From: Tolypeutes matacus
Lineage: Eukaryota; Chordata; Mammalia; Cingulata; Chlamyphoridae
NCBI GenBank assembly: GCA_026826555.1
Contig: JAKSZT010054569.1
Coordinates: 2,470,258 to 2,534,257 of the forward strand
Direction of reading: 5' to 3'
DNA: 64,000 nt
Part shown: positions 12,117 to 23,705 of the stretch, in pieces
Numbering within the stretch: position 1 is the first letter of the stretch
Layout of the letters: the number at the start of each line of letters is the position of its first letter
Made by a program: the position numbers and the translations under genes
Notes under the pieces: generated by a model
The model's input: only the letters and a program-made list of their open reading frames with translations
What the model was told of the DNA's origin: nothing
The model's database searches: none

Positions 12117-12241
12117 ATTTGTTTGTTTGTTTGTTTGTTTGTTTGTTTGTTTGTGTTTCTTTTTAGGACACATGGGGAACCAAACCCAGGACCTCCCATG
12201 TGGGAAGCAGGTGCTCAACCACTTGAGCCACATCCGCTCCC
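12117..12241 (-). mobile_element. DAS-type tRNA-derived SINE (xenarthran), with CAAA tail
   Basis: Minus-strand reading starts GGGGAGCGGATGTGGCTCAAG, an A-box-like TGGCTCAAGTGG, followed by a B-box-like GGTTTGGTTCC, then a unit of about 95 bp and a (CAAA)n tail seen on the + strand as repeated gttt. The head matches the tRNA-derived head of armadillo/sloth SINEs. It lies next to the 3' end of an old L1. Target-site duplication is not clear (agttgattt / agtggttta at best). Confidence 0.85.
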
Positions 12242-12351
12242 CAGTGGTTTACTTTTAATTTTAAAAAGTTGTTCATAGTTGTTTGTTATGTCACCATGAA
12301 AATATATTTTCAAGTCTACTAAAAATTGATCTCTAATTTAACATTTACTCT

Positions 12352-15300
12352 TTTAAAATTATTTTTAATTTCAAGATAGTTGTAGATTCACATGCAGTTG
12401 TAAGAAATAATACAGAGAGGTCCCATATACCCTTCACCCAGTTTCCCCCAATGGTTACATCTTGCATAAAAACCAGGAAATTGACATTGATACAATCTAC
12501 CTATCTCATTCAGATTTCACCAGTTTTGCATGTATGGATGATTTGTGTGTATGTTTTTAGATCTACTCAGTTTTATCACATTTGTAGATTCATGTGAGCA
12601 AAGCCACCGTCAAGATACAGAACATTCCAACCCAAGGATCCCTCATGCGTCTCCACGTCTCTCCCTCCCCTCCACTCAACCACTAGGGAACCACTAATCA
12701 GTTCTTTATCTCTAAAATTTTGCCATTTCATGAATGTTATATAAAAAGAGTATGCAACCTCTGAGATTGGCTTTTCCAATTATTCTGCAGAATTCCTTTG
12801 AGATCCATCCAAGTTGTATCAATAGCTCATTCCTTTGTATTGCTAAGCAGTTTTCCATGGCACAGATGTACCACGATTTGTTTAACTACTCACATGTTAA
12901 AGGACATTTGGGTTGTTTCCAGTCTGGGGCTTTTTGAATAAAGTTGCTGTGAACATGTGAGTATAGGTTTTCCTGTGAACATAAATTTTCATTTCTTGGG
13001 GGAAAGTATGTAAGCATTCAATTTCTTGGTCATATGGTAAGTGCATATTTAGTTTTATAAGAACCTGCCATACTTTTTTCCAGAGTAGCTGTTCTGTTTT
13101 AAATTTTCTTCAGAATTGTTTTGGTATGGTCTTCAAAATTCAATTGACCATAAATGTGAGCATTTATTTCTGGATTCTTAATTCTATTCCCTTGATTAAA
13201 TGTCTGTCATTATGCCAGTACCACACCCTTTTGATTAATGTAGCTTAGTAGCAAATTTTGAAGTGTAAAGTCCTCCAGCTTTGTTCTGTTTCAAGATTGC
13301 TTTGGCTGCTCTGGGTCCCTTGAATTTTAATATGAATTTTAGGATCATCTTGTCAATTTCTGCAAAGAATCCAACTAGAATTTTGATAGCATTTGTGTTG
13401 AATCTTTATGTCAACTGGAAAAGTATTGGCGTCTTAACAATATTAACTCTTCTGATCCATGAAGCCAGACTATCTTTCCATTATTTAGGTTTTCTTTAAT
13501 TTTTCACAACAATATTTTAGAATTTTCAAAGTATAAGTTTTGCACTTCTTTTGTTAAATGTATCCCTAACTATTTTATTCTTGTTGATGCTTTTGGAACT
13601 GGGATTGTTATCTTGATTTTGTTTTTGGATTATTCATGCTCATCTATAGAAATACAATTGATTTTTGTTTATTGATCTTGTATCCTGAAACTTTACTGAA
13701 CTTGTTTATTAGTTCTAATTTTTAGTTGATTTCTTAGGATTTTTTATATTTGTGATCATGTCATCCCAAATACAGATAGTTTTACTTATATTTTTTTTTT
13801 TTTTTTTTTTCCTTGCCTAATTGCCCTGGCTAGAATAATATTGAATAGAAGCGGCGTGAGTGGATATCTTTGCCTTGCTACTGATCTTGAGGAAAGCATT
13901 CAGTCTTTCATAATTATTATGTTAGCTGTGGAGTTTTGGTGTGTAGATATCCTTTATCAGAATAAGGAAGTTCCTTTCTATTTCTAATTTGTTGAGTGCT
14001 TTTATCTTGAAAATGTGTTGAATTTTGTCAAATGCTTTTCTGAGCCTATTGAGCAACTTGGATAGTTTCTGTTCTTTATTTTATTGATATAGTGTACTAT
14101 ATTAGTCCTTTATGATATTGATATAGTATACTACATTAATTGATTTTCAGATGTTAAACCAACCTTGTATAAATCCCACTTAGTCATGGTATATAATTAT
14201 TTTTATATGTTGCTGGGTTCAATTTATTAGTATTTTGTTGAATATTTTTGTGTCTAGAGTCATAAGAAATATTAGTCTATAGTTTGTTTGTTTGTTTGTT
14301 TGTTTGTTTGTTTGTTTTCTCCAGGCAATGTCTTTGGTTTTGGTATCAGAGTAATAGTTAACTCATAGCATGAATTGGGACGTGTTCTCTCTTCTATTTT
14401 TTGAAAGAAAATGTGAATATTTGGTATTAATTCAGCATTGAAATCATCTGAGCCTGAGCTTTGCTTTGTGGATACTTTTTTAAAATCACTAATTTAATCT
14501 CCTTAATTGTCATAGATCTATTCAGATTTTCTATTTCTTCTTGAGGCCACTTTGGGAGTTTGTATTGATCTAGGAAATTGTCCGTTTCATCTAAGTCATC
14601 TAATTTATTGGCATACAGCTGTTTATGGTATTCCCTTATTATTCTTTTTGTTTCTATAAAGTTTGTCATAATGTCCTCACTTTCATACCTGACTTTAGTG
14701 ATTTGAGTCTTTTCTCTTTTATTCTGGTCAGTTAGCTAAAGACTGGTTTCATTGATTTTCTTTATTGTTTTTCAATTCTCTCTTTTATTAATATCTGCTC
14801 TAGCCTTTGTTGTTTCTTTCCTCTGCTTACTTAGATTTACTTTTCTCTTCTCTTTCCAGTTTCGTATCGTAGATGGTTTGATAGTTGCTTTGAGATCTTT
14901 ATTCTTTTTAAAAATGGCATTTACAGGTATAAATTTCCCTCTAATCACTACATTAGCTGCATTCCATAAGTTTTGGTATGTATACCTTCATTTTCATTCA
15001 TCTCAAATTATTTTCTAAATTTGTCATTTCTTCTTTAACCCATTGGTTGTTTAGAAGTTTGAAGTTTAACTTCCACGTGTTTGTGAATTTCCGGATTTTT
15101 TAATTTCTGTTTTCTTTCTGGTTTTTATTTTATTCTACTGTGGTCAGAAAACATATTTTGTATTATTTCAGTCCTGCTAAATTTACTGAGCCTTGTTTCA
15201 TGGTCTATGTAAACTTGAGAAGAATTTGCATGTGCCTGTTGTTGGGTGGATTGTTCTATATTCATCTGTTAGATCCAGAGGTTTATAATGTTGTTCAACT

Positions 15301-15515
15301 CTATTTCCTTATTGATTTTCTTCCTTGTTTTTTCCATTATCAAAAATATGGTATTGAATCTCCAACTATTACTGCTTAATTGTATATTGCTCCCTCAATT
15401 CTATCAGCATTTTGCTTCATGTATTTTGGGGCTCTGTTCTTGTGTACATATATGCTTATAACTGTTATATCTTCCTAATGGATTGACCCTTTTATCATGA
15501 AAAAATGTCTTTTTT
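12352..15515 (-). mobile_element. Old LINE-1 (L1M-type), 3' UTR and ORF2, with an internal deletion
   Basis: The + strand shows L1 3'-UTR sequence (12352 onward), then antisense ORF2 from the C-terminus through reverse transcriptase to the endonuclease domain near 15000-15500. At about 13095 the sequence jumps from the C-terminal part (the motif ttccagagtagctg) to a much more upstream part of ORF2 (caattgaccataaatgtgag), so roughly a kilobase of ORF2 is missing. The frame is broken throughout. A MaLR-like LTR interrupts it at 15521. Confidence 0.85.
14427..14669 (-). pseudogene. L1 ORF2 fragment, start of the reverse transcriptase region
   Basis: This 80-residue open stretch contains RIIREYHKQLYANKLDDLDE and NLNRSMTIKEIK, the linker and RT entry segment of L1 ORF2p. 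The following SPGPDGF motif is lost (reads YPQSKAQAQMI) and the frame ends. It is a fossil, not a functional ORF. Confidence 0.85.
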
Positions 15516-15520
15516 ATATG

Positions 15521-17399
15521 TGTGGTGGATTTGGGTTATATACCTCAGAAAAGCATGTCCTTAATCTTAATCCATTCTTGTGGGTGTGAACCCATTGTAA
15601 ATAGGGAATTTTGATGAGGTCACTTCAGTTAAGGTGTATCCAACTGAATCAGGATGAGTCTTTTTTTTTAAATATACTTTTTATTTTTTTTAAAAGATAC
15701 TTAGATTACCTAAATGTTACACAAAAAATACAGGGACTCCCATATGCCCCACTCCCAAACCCCCCACACACACATTTTCTCATGTTAACAACATCCTTCA
15801 TTAGTGTGGTACTTTTGTTACAATTGATGATGAACACATTTTAGAGCATTCCCACTAAGTGTGGATTATAGTTTACATTGTAATTTACACTCTCTCCTGC
15901 ACAATTTTCTAAGTTATGACAAGATAAATAATGGCTTGTATCTATAATTGCATTGTCAATCAGGACGATTCCCAAGTCCCGAAAATGTCCCCATATTACA
16001 CCTGTTTTTTCCCTCTCTTTCTCCTCAGAATCTCCAGTGGCCACTGCCTCCACATCAATGATAAAACTTCTTCCATTGTTAGAATCACAATAAGTCTATA
16101 CTAGAATACCAGTAAGTCTATTCTAGTCCATCATTCATTCCCCAATCCTGAGGATTCTGGGATGGTGATGCCCACTCCACCTCTAATTGAGAGGGAGCTT
16201 AGATCCTATGGGGCAGATGGATGGGACTATCTTGCTTGCAGTTGCAGACTCTCTCTGTTCCTTGATATGGTCATTGTCCATCATCATCTCCTTGTTAGTT
16301 GTCCTGGGTGAGTCTAGTGAATTGGAGAGTAGGTGTTGCAACTCTGTTGAGATTCAGGGCCCAGATGGCACATGGGCAGCCCAAAGATTTAAGTCTCTTG
16401 GACATACACCTATCAACTCTAGCACTAACTATAGGTTCAAATAGAAGGGCAGAAGAGTCATGTGTAGGGAAATCACAACTGATTCCAACTCTACCACACT
16501 GGGGAGCATAAATTCCCAAGTAGGACCCACTGGCAGGGCACCAAACTCCTGAGCTGTCTGCCCTGCCTAAAGTGTCTGGATGTCCCCGCTATTTGAGGCA
16601 ACATTAATTTTGGTGGTCAATGAGATCCTGCTGAGACGAGCATAAGCGTAACCTCTGGAATGACTTCCTGACTCACTTTGAAGTCTCTTAGCCATATAGA
16701 CTCATTTGTCTTTATCCTTTCCCCCTTTTGGTCAGCATCTTTTTCCAGTTGCATTACTAGTTGGTGCTTGGTAGTAATCCCTTGGTGCCAGGGAGCCTCA
16801 TTCCTGGGAGTCATGTCCCACAGTGCGGGGAAGGTAATGCATTTATATGCTGAGTTTGGCTTAGAGAGAGGCCACATTTGAGCAACAAGGAGTATCTCAG
16901 GAGGTAACTCTTAGGAATCCTATCATAGTAGGCTAAGTTACAATTTCAAAAGTCAAGGTTCATAAGTACATTCATCAATATTGAGGGCCTGTCAATGGTC
17001 CATCCTCCTTAACTAGTCACTACCCCTGTACTCAGGGGATTCTTGCTATCCCATTAGAGCTCCCTAGGATCAAGATGAGTCTTAATCCTATTACCGGAGG
17101 CCTTATAGAGAAGGCCACAGAGAGAGAAGCTACTGGAGAAGCAAGAAGCTAGAAATCAACAGAACTTGGAAGAGAAAGAAGATGCTGCCATGTGCATTAC
17201 CATCTGATAGAAAAGCCAAGGGCAAATGAACACTGGCAGCCAGGCCCAGAATGCTAGTCTTTGGGGAGAAAGCATTGCTTTGCTAATGCCTTGATTTTTT
17301 ACATTTTTCTACTACCCTGAAAACCATGAGTCAATAAATCCCCATTGTTAAGTCATACCATTGTATGGAATATATTTTAGCAGCTGGGAAACTAAAACA
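15521..17399 (+). mobile_element. MaLR-like solo LTR, split by a younger L1 (15663-17068)
   Basis: The element begins TGTGGTGGATTTGG and ends GGGAAACTAAAACA. It is flanked by a perfect 5-bp duplication (atatg, 15516-15520 and 17400-17404), the usual size for MaLR/ERVL insertions. Removing the L1 and one copy of its duplication leaves about 458 bp. The body has the MaLR look: AATAAA-type signal (gagtcaataaatcccc) then a gtatgg...ttttagcagc ending. A second copy lies at 18570-18996. Confidence 0.8.
15663..17068 (-). mobile_element. 5'-truncated LINE-1 consisting of 3' UTR sequence, inserted in an LTR
   Basis: A T run at the left end (the L1 tail in antisense) is followed by about 1.4 kb of L1 3'-UTR-type sequence without ORF2 similarity. 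I recognise the type from xenarthran L1s. A 15-bp duplication with one mismatch (atcaggatgagtctt at 15648-15662, atcaagatgagtctt at 17069-17083) flanks it. The LTR resumes immediately at the right duplication. Confidence 0.75.
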
Positions 17400-17404
17400 A
17401 TATG

Positions 17405-18569
17405 TAATACATCCCACTGCTTTCCATTGTTTCTGATGAGAGGTCAGCTGTTAATCTTATTAGGATCCCCTTGTAAGTGATAAGTCATTATTTTCTGGCC
17501 TCTTTAATGATTTACTCTTTGTTTTGGGCTTTCAACACTTTTGCTGTGATGTGACTCTGTGTAGTTTTCTTTGCATTTGTCCTACTTACAGTCCATTGAG
17601 CATATTTGATAAGTTAAATTTTTTAAATGAAAAATGGGAAGTTTACAGCCAGTAATTTTTCAAATATTTTTCTGTCTTTTTCTCTTTCTCCTCCCTTTCT
17701 GGTACTCCATTTACAGGGATGCTGGTGAACTTAACATTGTCCCACATTTCTCTGAAGTTCTGTTCATTTTTCATTTTTTTTTTTCTCTTTTTTCTTAAGA
17801 TTGCATATCTCTACTAATCCATATTCAAGCCCACAGACTCTTTCTTCTGGCAATTCAAATTTACTGTGGAACCCCTCTAGAATTATTATTTGGTTCATTT
17901 TTATAATTTATATCTCTTTATTGATATCCTCATCATGCATTCTTTTACTTCTTTAAGCATGGTTTCTTTGGGTTCTTTGAACATATTTATAATGGCTGCT
18001 TTGAAGTCTTTGTCTATTAAGCCTGACATCTAGGCCTTTCATAAGCAGTTTCTGTTGCCTTCTTTTCTCCCTGTGTATATTAGACATTACTGTTTCTTTG
18101 CATGTATTATAAATTGTTGTTTTAAACTGGACATTTCAGATAATATATTGTAGCACCTCTGGATACTGCTTCCCCACATCACTGGTAGGGTTTGTTATTA
18201 ATGTTTGCTTGTCTATTTGTTTAGTGCTTTTCTGGACTATTTTAGTGAAGTCTGTTTTCCTCACAGTGTCAATCCTCTGATGTTGCTCCTCAGGGAATGC
18301 AGTTTCACCCATGTGCACACTTCTCCTGGGATGACAGTGGTTTTAACAGGGCTCTCTGACTATCTCTTTCCCTAATCTCTCTGTTAAGCTGCCTTCCTCT
18401 GTTTTTATCATACCCAGATATTTTCTCCACTAATTACCTGCTGATTGCTCTATTGTTTTCCCTTTGCAGGGATAGTCTTTGAGGCCAATCTTGCAAGTTT
18501 GTTCTGACCTCAGGAGGGCTCTTCTTAGCAGTCTCTTTCCCTGGTTTCCTCTGGTAAACTAGCTGGCTC
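17405..18569 (-). mobile_element. LINE-1/HAL1-like fragment containing antisense ORF1-type sequence
   Basis: Near 17430 the + strand reads ccattgtttctgatgagagg followed by cagctgttaatcttatt, the antisense of the conserved L1 ORF1 C-terminal segment (RLTADLSSE type). Downstream sequence matches the usual antisense ORF1 and upstream leader of old L1s. It abuts the endonuclease part of the preceding L1 across the LTR insertion without the expected intervening ORF2 start. It may be the same L1 with a deletion, or a HAL1. Confidence 0.65.
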
Positions 18570-18996
18570 TGGTGGCTTGGAGTAATGTATCACAGAAAAA
18601 TATGTTCTTAATCTTAATCCATTCCTATTGGTGTGAACCCATTGTAAACAGGACCTTTTGATGAGGTTACTTCATTTAAGGTGTGATTCAACTGAACCAG
18701 GATGGTTCTTAATCTTATAAATGGAATCTTTATGGAGAAGGCAAAAGAGAGAGGAACCAGGAGGAGCAGCCAGAAGCAGGGAGTCAGTGGAACCCAGAGG
18801 AAAGAAGAAGTTGCCACCATATGCGTTTCTATGTGGCAGAAAAGGCAAGGAACTCCAAAGATTGCCAGCCATCCAGAAGATGCCAACTGTGGGAGGAAGC
18901 AAGCCTTCTAGCCTCTGACTCTGTGAGCCAGTAAATACCTGCTGTTAAGCCAACCCATTGTTTGGTATTTGTTTTAGCAGGCAGGAATCTAAAACA
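18570..18996 (+). mobile_element. Second copy of the MaLR-like LTR
   Basis: Starts TGGTGGCTTGGAGTAATG, ends GGAATCTAAAACA. It aligns through its length with the LTR at 15521, including gtgaacccattgtaaacagg, ttttgatgaggt and cccattgtttggtattt. The TG...CA ends are present but a clean 5-bp duplication is not seen. Confidence 0.75.
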
Positions 18997-19085
18997 GCAG
19001 GCTATGGTTTAGCTTGTTGCTTTCATGAAGCTACCAGCCCCCTCTTAATTATTTACCACTATTGTGTTTTTTAATAGCCTTTGCT

Positions 19086-19408
19086 GCATGTTTTTTTTTT
19101 AAAGCAGTTTTATTGAGATATCTTCACATATGATACAAGGCATCCAAAATTTACAATCAATGGCTTTTAGTATAAACATAGAATTGTATATTCATGAGCA
19201 CAATCAATTTTAGAACATTTTCATTACCCCAAAAAGAAAAACCCCATACCCTTTAGCAGTCACCTCTCAATCTCTCTATCCTTCCCCAGCCCTACGTAGC
19301 CACTAATCTATTTCTGTCTCTATAGATTTATTTATATTTACATTTTATATAGCTGAGATCATACAATATGTAGTGCTTTGTGTCTGGTATCTTTCACTTG
19401 GCACAATG
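19086..19408 (-). mobile_element. LINE-1 3'-end fragment
   Basis: T run followed by antisense L1 3'-UTR sequence (cagttttattgagatatctt, acaatcaatggcttttagta). It is cut off where another L1 3' end starts at about 19409. Confidence 0.7.
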
Positions 19409-21365
19409 TTTTTAAAATTATTATTATTTTTAATTAGGCAAGTTGATGGTTTACAGAAAAGTCACTTAAAAAAATACAGTGTTCCCAAATACCCCCCTGT
19501 TGTTGACACTCTGCATTAGTGTGATAGTTTTGTTAGAACTGATGAAAGAATATTGAAATAGTACTATTAACTATAGGCCACAGTTTACTTTAGGTGTATT
19601 TTTTCCCATATACAACCTATTTTTAACACCTAGTAATAGAGCCATACATTTGTTATAATTCCTGAAAGAAGATTCTTATATTTGTACTGTTAAACCAAGT
19701 CCATTGTACCAACAGGGTTCACTGTGTTATACAGTCCCATGTTTTATCTCCTAACTTTGATTCCAGTAACATGCATACCCCAAAACTTCCCCTTTCAACC
19801 ACATTCACATCCATAGTTCAGGGCTGTTAATTACACTCACAGTAATGTGCTACTGTCACCACCGTCCATTTCCAAACCTTTACAATCAACCTAAATAAAG
19901 GTTCTGTACAAATTAAGCATCAGCTCCCCATTCTCTACTGCAACCTATCCCCAATAACCTATATTCTAGATTCTATCTCTGTAACTGTGCTTATAATAAT
20001 TAGTTCATAGCAGTGAGATCATACAATATTTGTCCTTTTGTGTCTGGCTTATTTCACTCAGCATAGTGTCTTCATGGTTCATCCATGTTGCCACATGCAT
20101 CAGGACTTCATTCCTTTTATTAGCTGAATAATGTTCCATTGTATGTATATACCACATTTTGTTTATCCATTTTTCAGTTGATGGACATTCAGGTTGCTTC
20201 CATCTTTTGGAAATTGTAAATAATACTGCTGTGAACATCAGTATGAAAATAAGTGTTCAAGTCTCTGATTTCAATTCTTCTGGGTCTATACCTAGTAGCA
20301 GGATTGCCAGGTCATATATAATTCTATACTTAGCTTCCCGAAGAACTGCCAAACTGCCTCCCACAATGCCAGCACTAATTTTACAAACCTGGCAGCAGTG
20401 AACGAGTGTTCCTATTTCTCCACATCCTCTCCAACACTTGTAATTGTTTGTTTTATTAATTGTAGCCATTCTAGTGGGTGTGGAAAGATATCTTGTGGTT
20501 TTGATTTGCATTTTCCAAATAGCTAGTGATGTCGAGCATCTTTTCATATGTTTATTTACCTTTTGTACATCTTGTTTGGAGAAATATCTATTCAAGTCTT
20601 TTCTCCTTTTTTTAGTTGGATTGCTTGTGCTTTTATTGTTGAGTTGTAGGATTTCTTTATATATTCTGGATATTAAACCCTTATTAGACATGTGGTTTCC
20701 AAATATTTTCTCCCATTGAGTGGGTTGTAATTTCCCTGGTGGGATAAAGTCCTTTGATGCACAAAAGTTTTTAATATTGAGGAGGTTCCATTTATCTATG
20801 ATTTCTTTTGTTGCTTGTGCTTTGGGTGTAAAGTTTAAGAAACAATTGCCTAACACAAGATTCTGAAGATGGTTCCCTACACTTTCTTCCAGTAGTTTTA
20901 TAGTCCTGGCTCTTATATTAAAGTTATTTGATCCATTTTTTAGTTAATTTTTGTATATTGTGTGAGATAGAGGTCCTTTTTCATTCTTTTACATGTTGAT
21001 ATCAAATTCTCCCAGCGCCATTTTTTGAAGAGGTTATCCTTTCCCAATTGTGTGGACTTGGCAGCCTTGTCAAAAATCAATTGGCCATAGGTGTGAGGGT
21101 CTATTTCTGAACTTTCAATTTGATTCCATTGGTCAATATCTCTATCCTTGTGCCAGTACTGTGCTGTTTTGACAGCTGTAGCTTTGTAATAAGTTTTAAA
21201 GTCAGGAAGTGTGAATCCTCCAACTTAGTTCTTCCTTTTCAAGATGTTTTTGGCTATTCTGAGCCCCTCACCCCTCTAAATAAATTTGGTAATTGGCGTT
21301 TCCTTTTCTGCAAAGAAGCCTGCTGGAATTTTGATTGGGATTACATCAAATCTGCACCTCATTTT
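19409..21365 (-). mobile_element. LINE-1, 5'-truncated, 3' UTR plus ORF2 C-terminal half
   Basis: Antisense L1: 3' UTR 19409-20000, ORF2 C-terminus from about 20005, running upstream through the region before RT until about 21365, where similarity stops in the middle of ORF2. Typical 5'-truncated insertion. Confidence 0.85.
20005..20856 (-). pseudogene. L1 ORF2 C-terminal remnant in two frames
   Basis: Two adjacent open stretches. The upstream one (20257-20856, 199 residues) carries [20 protein letters not shown] and the Cys-rich CWRGCGEIGTLVHCCQVC motif of the ORF2p C-terminus. The downstream one (20005-20238) carries WYIHTMEHYSANKRNEVLMH and the end of ORF2p. A frame break separates them; the RT part is absent in this copy. 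Confidence 0.88.
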
Positions 21366-21372
21366 GGGTAAA

Positions 21373-22045
21373 TAATGATTGCCAACATTTACTAAGTGTC
21401 AGGAACTATGCTAGGTGCTCTGTGAATTTTATTTCTAATCTCTTCAACAGCAAATTGGTTATTATCACCACTTTATAGGTGAAGAAACTGAGGCTTAAGA
21501 TGTTATGCCTTATGAAACCATATCATTGATATGGTTTCAATGGTGGCCCCCAAAAAGGTATGTCTATATCCTAACCCCTGGAACCTGTAAATATGACCTT
21601 ATTTTGAAAATAAAAAAAATTGTAGATGTAATTAATTTAATGATCTCAAGGTGAGATTATCCTAGATTAGGGTGAGTCCTCAATCCAATGAAAGTGTCTT
21701 TAAAAGAGAAGAGAAGGGTAGAAGACATAAAGAGGGAAGGCAAAGCCTGCATTGATGTGTCTACAAGGCAAAGAGTACCAAGGATTGCCAGAAGTCACCA
21801 GAAGCCAGGGGAGAAGCGTGGACTAGATTCTCCCTCCTCACCTCCACAATCTTGCCTTGACTTTGGACTTACAGCTTCCAGAACTGTAAGAAAATGAATG
21901 TGTGTTGTTTTAAGCACCACATTTGTGGTCATTTGTTATGGCAGCCCAAGGAAGTAGTATACTCACTGTTAGTAACTGTTGGAGCCAAAAGTACAAACCA
22001 AGTCTCTCACTCCAAAGTCCATGGTCTTCCCACCGCATTATGCTT
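21373..22045 (-). repeat. MIR SINE, split by the MLT1 LTR
   Basis: Left part (21373-21526) shows antisense MIR: aacatttactaagtgtcagg and gtgaagaaactgaggcttaa. Right part (21965-22045) continues it: ctgttagtaactgttggagc to ccatggtcttccc. The MLT1 lies precisely between. Confidence 0.75.
21527..21964 (+). mobile_element. MLT1-type MaLR LTR inserted into a MIR
   Basis: Begins TGATATGGTTTCAATGG, contains cctaacccctggaacctgta, ggtgagtcctcaatccaatg and cttccagaactgtaagaaaa, and ends near ggcagcccaaggaagtag. This is the MLT1 consensus order. MIR sequence lies on both sides in register. Confidence 0.8.
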
Positions 22046-22047
22046 AG

Positions 22048-22130
22048 CATTGTGTCTCTAGCACCTAACACAGCACTTGGGATACAGGTGCTGGCTGAAT
22101 GAAAGGAATAAAATTATAAATAAATCAACA
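22048..22130 (+). repeat. L2 3'-end fragment
   Basis: gtgtctctagcacctaacac, agcacttgggatacaggtgc, tggctgaatgaaaggaa. Confidence 0.65.
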
Positions 22131-23384
22131 AATATTTCTTAGTCACTAGAAGCTTAAGAAGATCTATCTAACATGGCTACCCTCACCTTCTTGACTTCCC
22201 TAATTACAGTTCCTCTGCCTAAATGGTAATCATAATATATAAGAATAATCTTAACCCTAAATTCATTCAGTTAAATCAACGGGTATTGTGTAGCCATGAT
22301 GTTAAAGACATATAGTGTTAGTTCTCTGGGATCTGCAAAAAAAATTTTCCCTTTGAATTTATTTCAGTGAGATATCATACTGGTATTCTTGTGTACTGTT
22401 TAATTTTTGCATAATCTGTCAGTTTGGCTATTTTTAGGTTGGTCATCCTCAATGCTGCATTGTTAAGAAACTCAGGTCAGATATGCAATTCACAGAATGA
22501 TTGCACATGAGTTTATTTATGACAGATAATTCACCTAGTGGACTCCCTAAGAGTTGAATCAGTAGCTTCTTCCCAGAAGTGAATTTCACTTTAGCAGCTT
22601 AGTTTTTATCTCTCCTCCTCTTTCTTTCCTAGATTGAAATTCAAATTACACAAGTAACACAGGAATTTATTCTCCTTGTGAAAATTTCTAGTGATACCTA
22701 TTTGTATATGTAATACATGAAAAAGGCCCTTAAAAATATATATTCCAAGCTTAATACAGTGGGTACCTCTTGGGATGAAAATGGGAAGGGGAAGGAAGGA
22801 GCCTGCTGGTCAAAGAGAACACTTGGCTTATGGTTTAAGTTTGAATATTTTTTAAGGGGAATGAATCCTCCTCATCTTTGTGTTCCCTTTGTTCATTGGC
22901 ATTCTTGGTGCAAACAAGTGTGAAGGTGTACATGAGGTAAATTCAGCCTAAACCTCATGGTGGTTCCTTCCAGTGTCCCAAGGAGTCACTTGCCCCTTCT
23001 CAATTTTTTGCTCTTGAGTAGGAAAAATGGGGTATCATTATTCCCATCTGTGTCTTTTTTGTCTACAGTGATCATTTCCTATTAGCTTGGTTGGCTGCAG
23101 TTTATGGCAGTTTTATTGCTTAGATTATTTGCCCAGTAAACACCATCTTGATCCTGAAGCAGAGAGGATTGAAAAGATGCTTTTAAAGGCATATTCTGTC
23201 ACCAATAACAAGTTACTTCCTTACTTGGAGATTAGCTTTGAGGGAGCCTGTGGAAGACAGGTTGGGGTATGACACAACCTAGTAGTTCACTTTGTCCATC
23301 TTGCCAATTCGTACTGGTTGCTGCAACGTAGTTAGTCACAGAAGGACCCAGAGCGGTTAGGTCAGTTCAATGGGTTGGAAAGAG
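22131..23384. other. Unique intron sequence
   Basis: Nothing recognisable as gene, RNA or repeat. Confidence 0.5.
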
Positions 23385-23705
23385 AAGGACTTCACAGTTT
23401 GAATCCTGATACGAATCCTAGTTTCATCTCTTACTAGCTGTCACAGTTTCTTAAAGGTTGGTTTGAGTTGCTTTTCTTTCTTCCTCTCTCTGTCCCTCCT
23501 CCCTCCCTCCTTCCCTCCTTCCCTCCCTTCTCTGTTTTCTTTGTTTTTTCTTCTTTTTCTTCTTCTCCTTCTTCCTTCTTCATCCTCCTCCTCCTCCTCC
23601 TTCTTCTTCCACTCCTCTTTTAAGAATTAAATGAAATGACATATGAAGGAAGCTACTTTTATGTGACTCCTAGAATGCTGGGGCACATAAAAGGTGTCCA
23701 GTGAC
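23385..23705 (+). repeat. MIR SINE interrupted by a polypyrimidine tract
   Basis: Left: cagtttgaatcctgatacga, catctcttactagctgtcac. Right (23620 onward): aagaattaaatgaaatgaca, gggcacataaaaggtgtcc. The tract at 23475-23620 sits where the MIR middle should be. Confidence 0.6.
23475..23622 (+). repeat. Polypyrimidine tract, (TTCC)/(CTT)/(CCT) rich
   Basis: About 145 bases almost free of A and G: tccctccctcc and ttccctcc units, then cttctt and cctcctcctcctcc units. Confidence 0.9.

Noticed and set aside
12117..12160. Simple GTTT microsatellite as an independent repeat
   Set aside because: It is the tail of the DAS SINE rather than a separate array; a second GTTT run near 14284-14316 lies within L1 and is a simple repeat.
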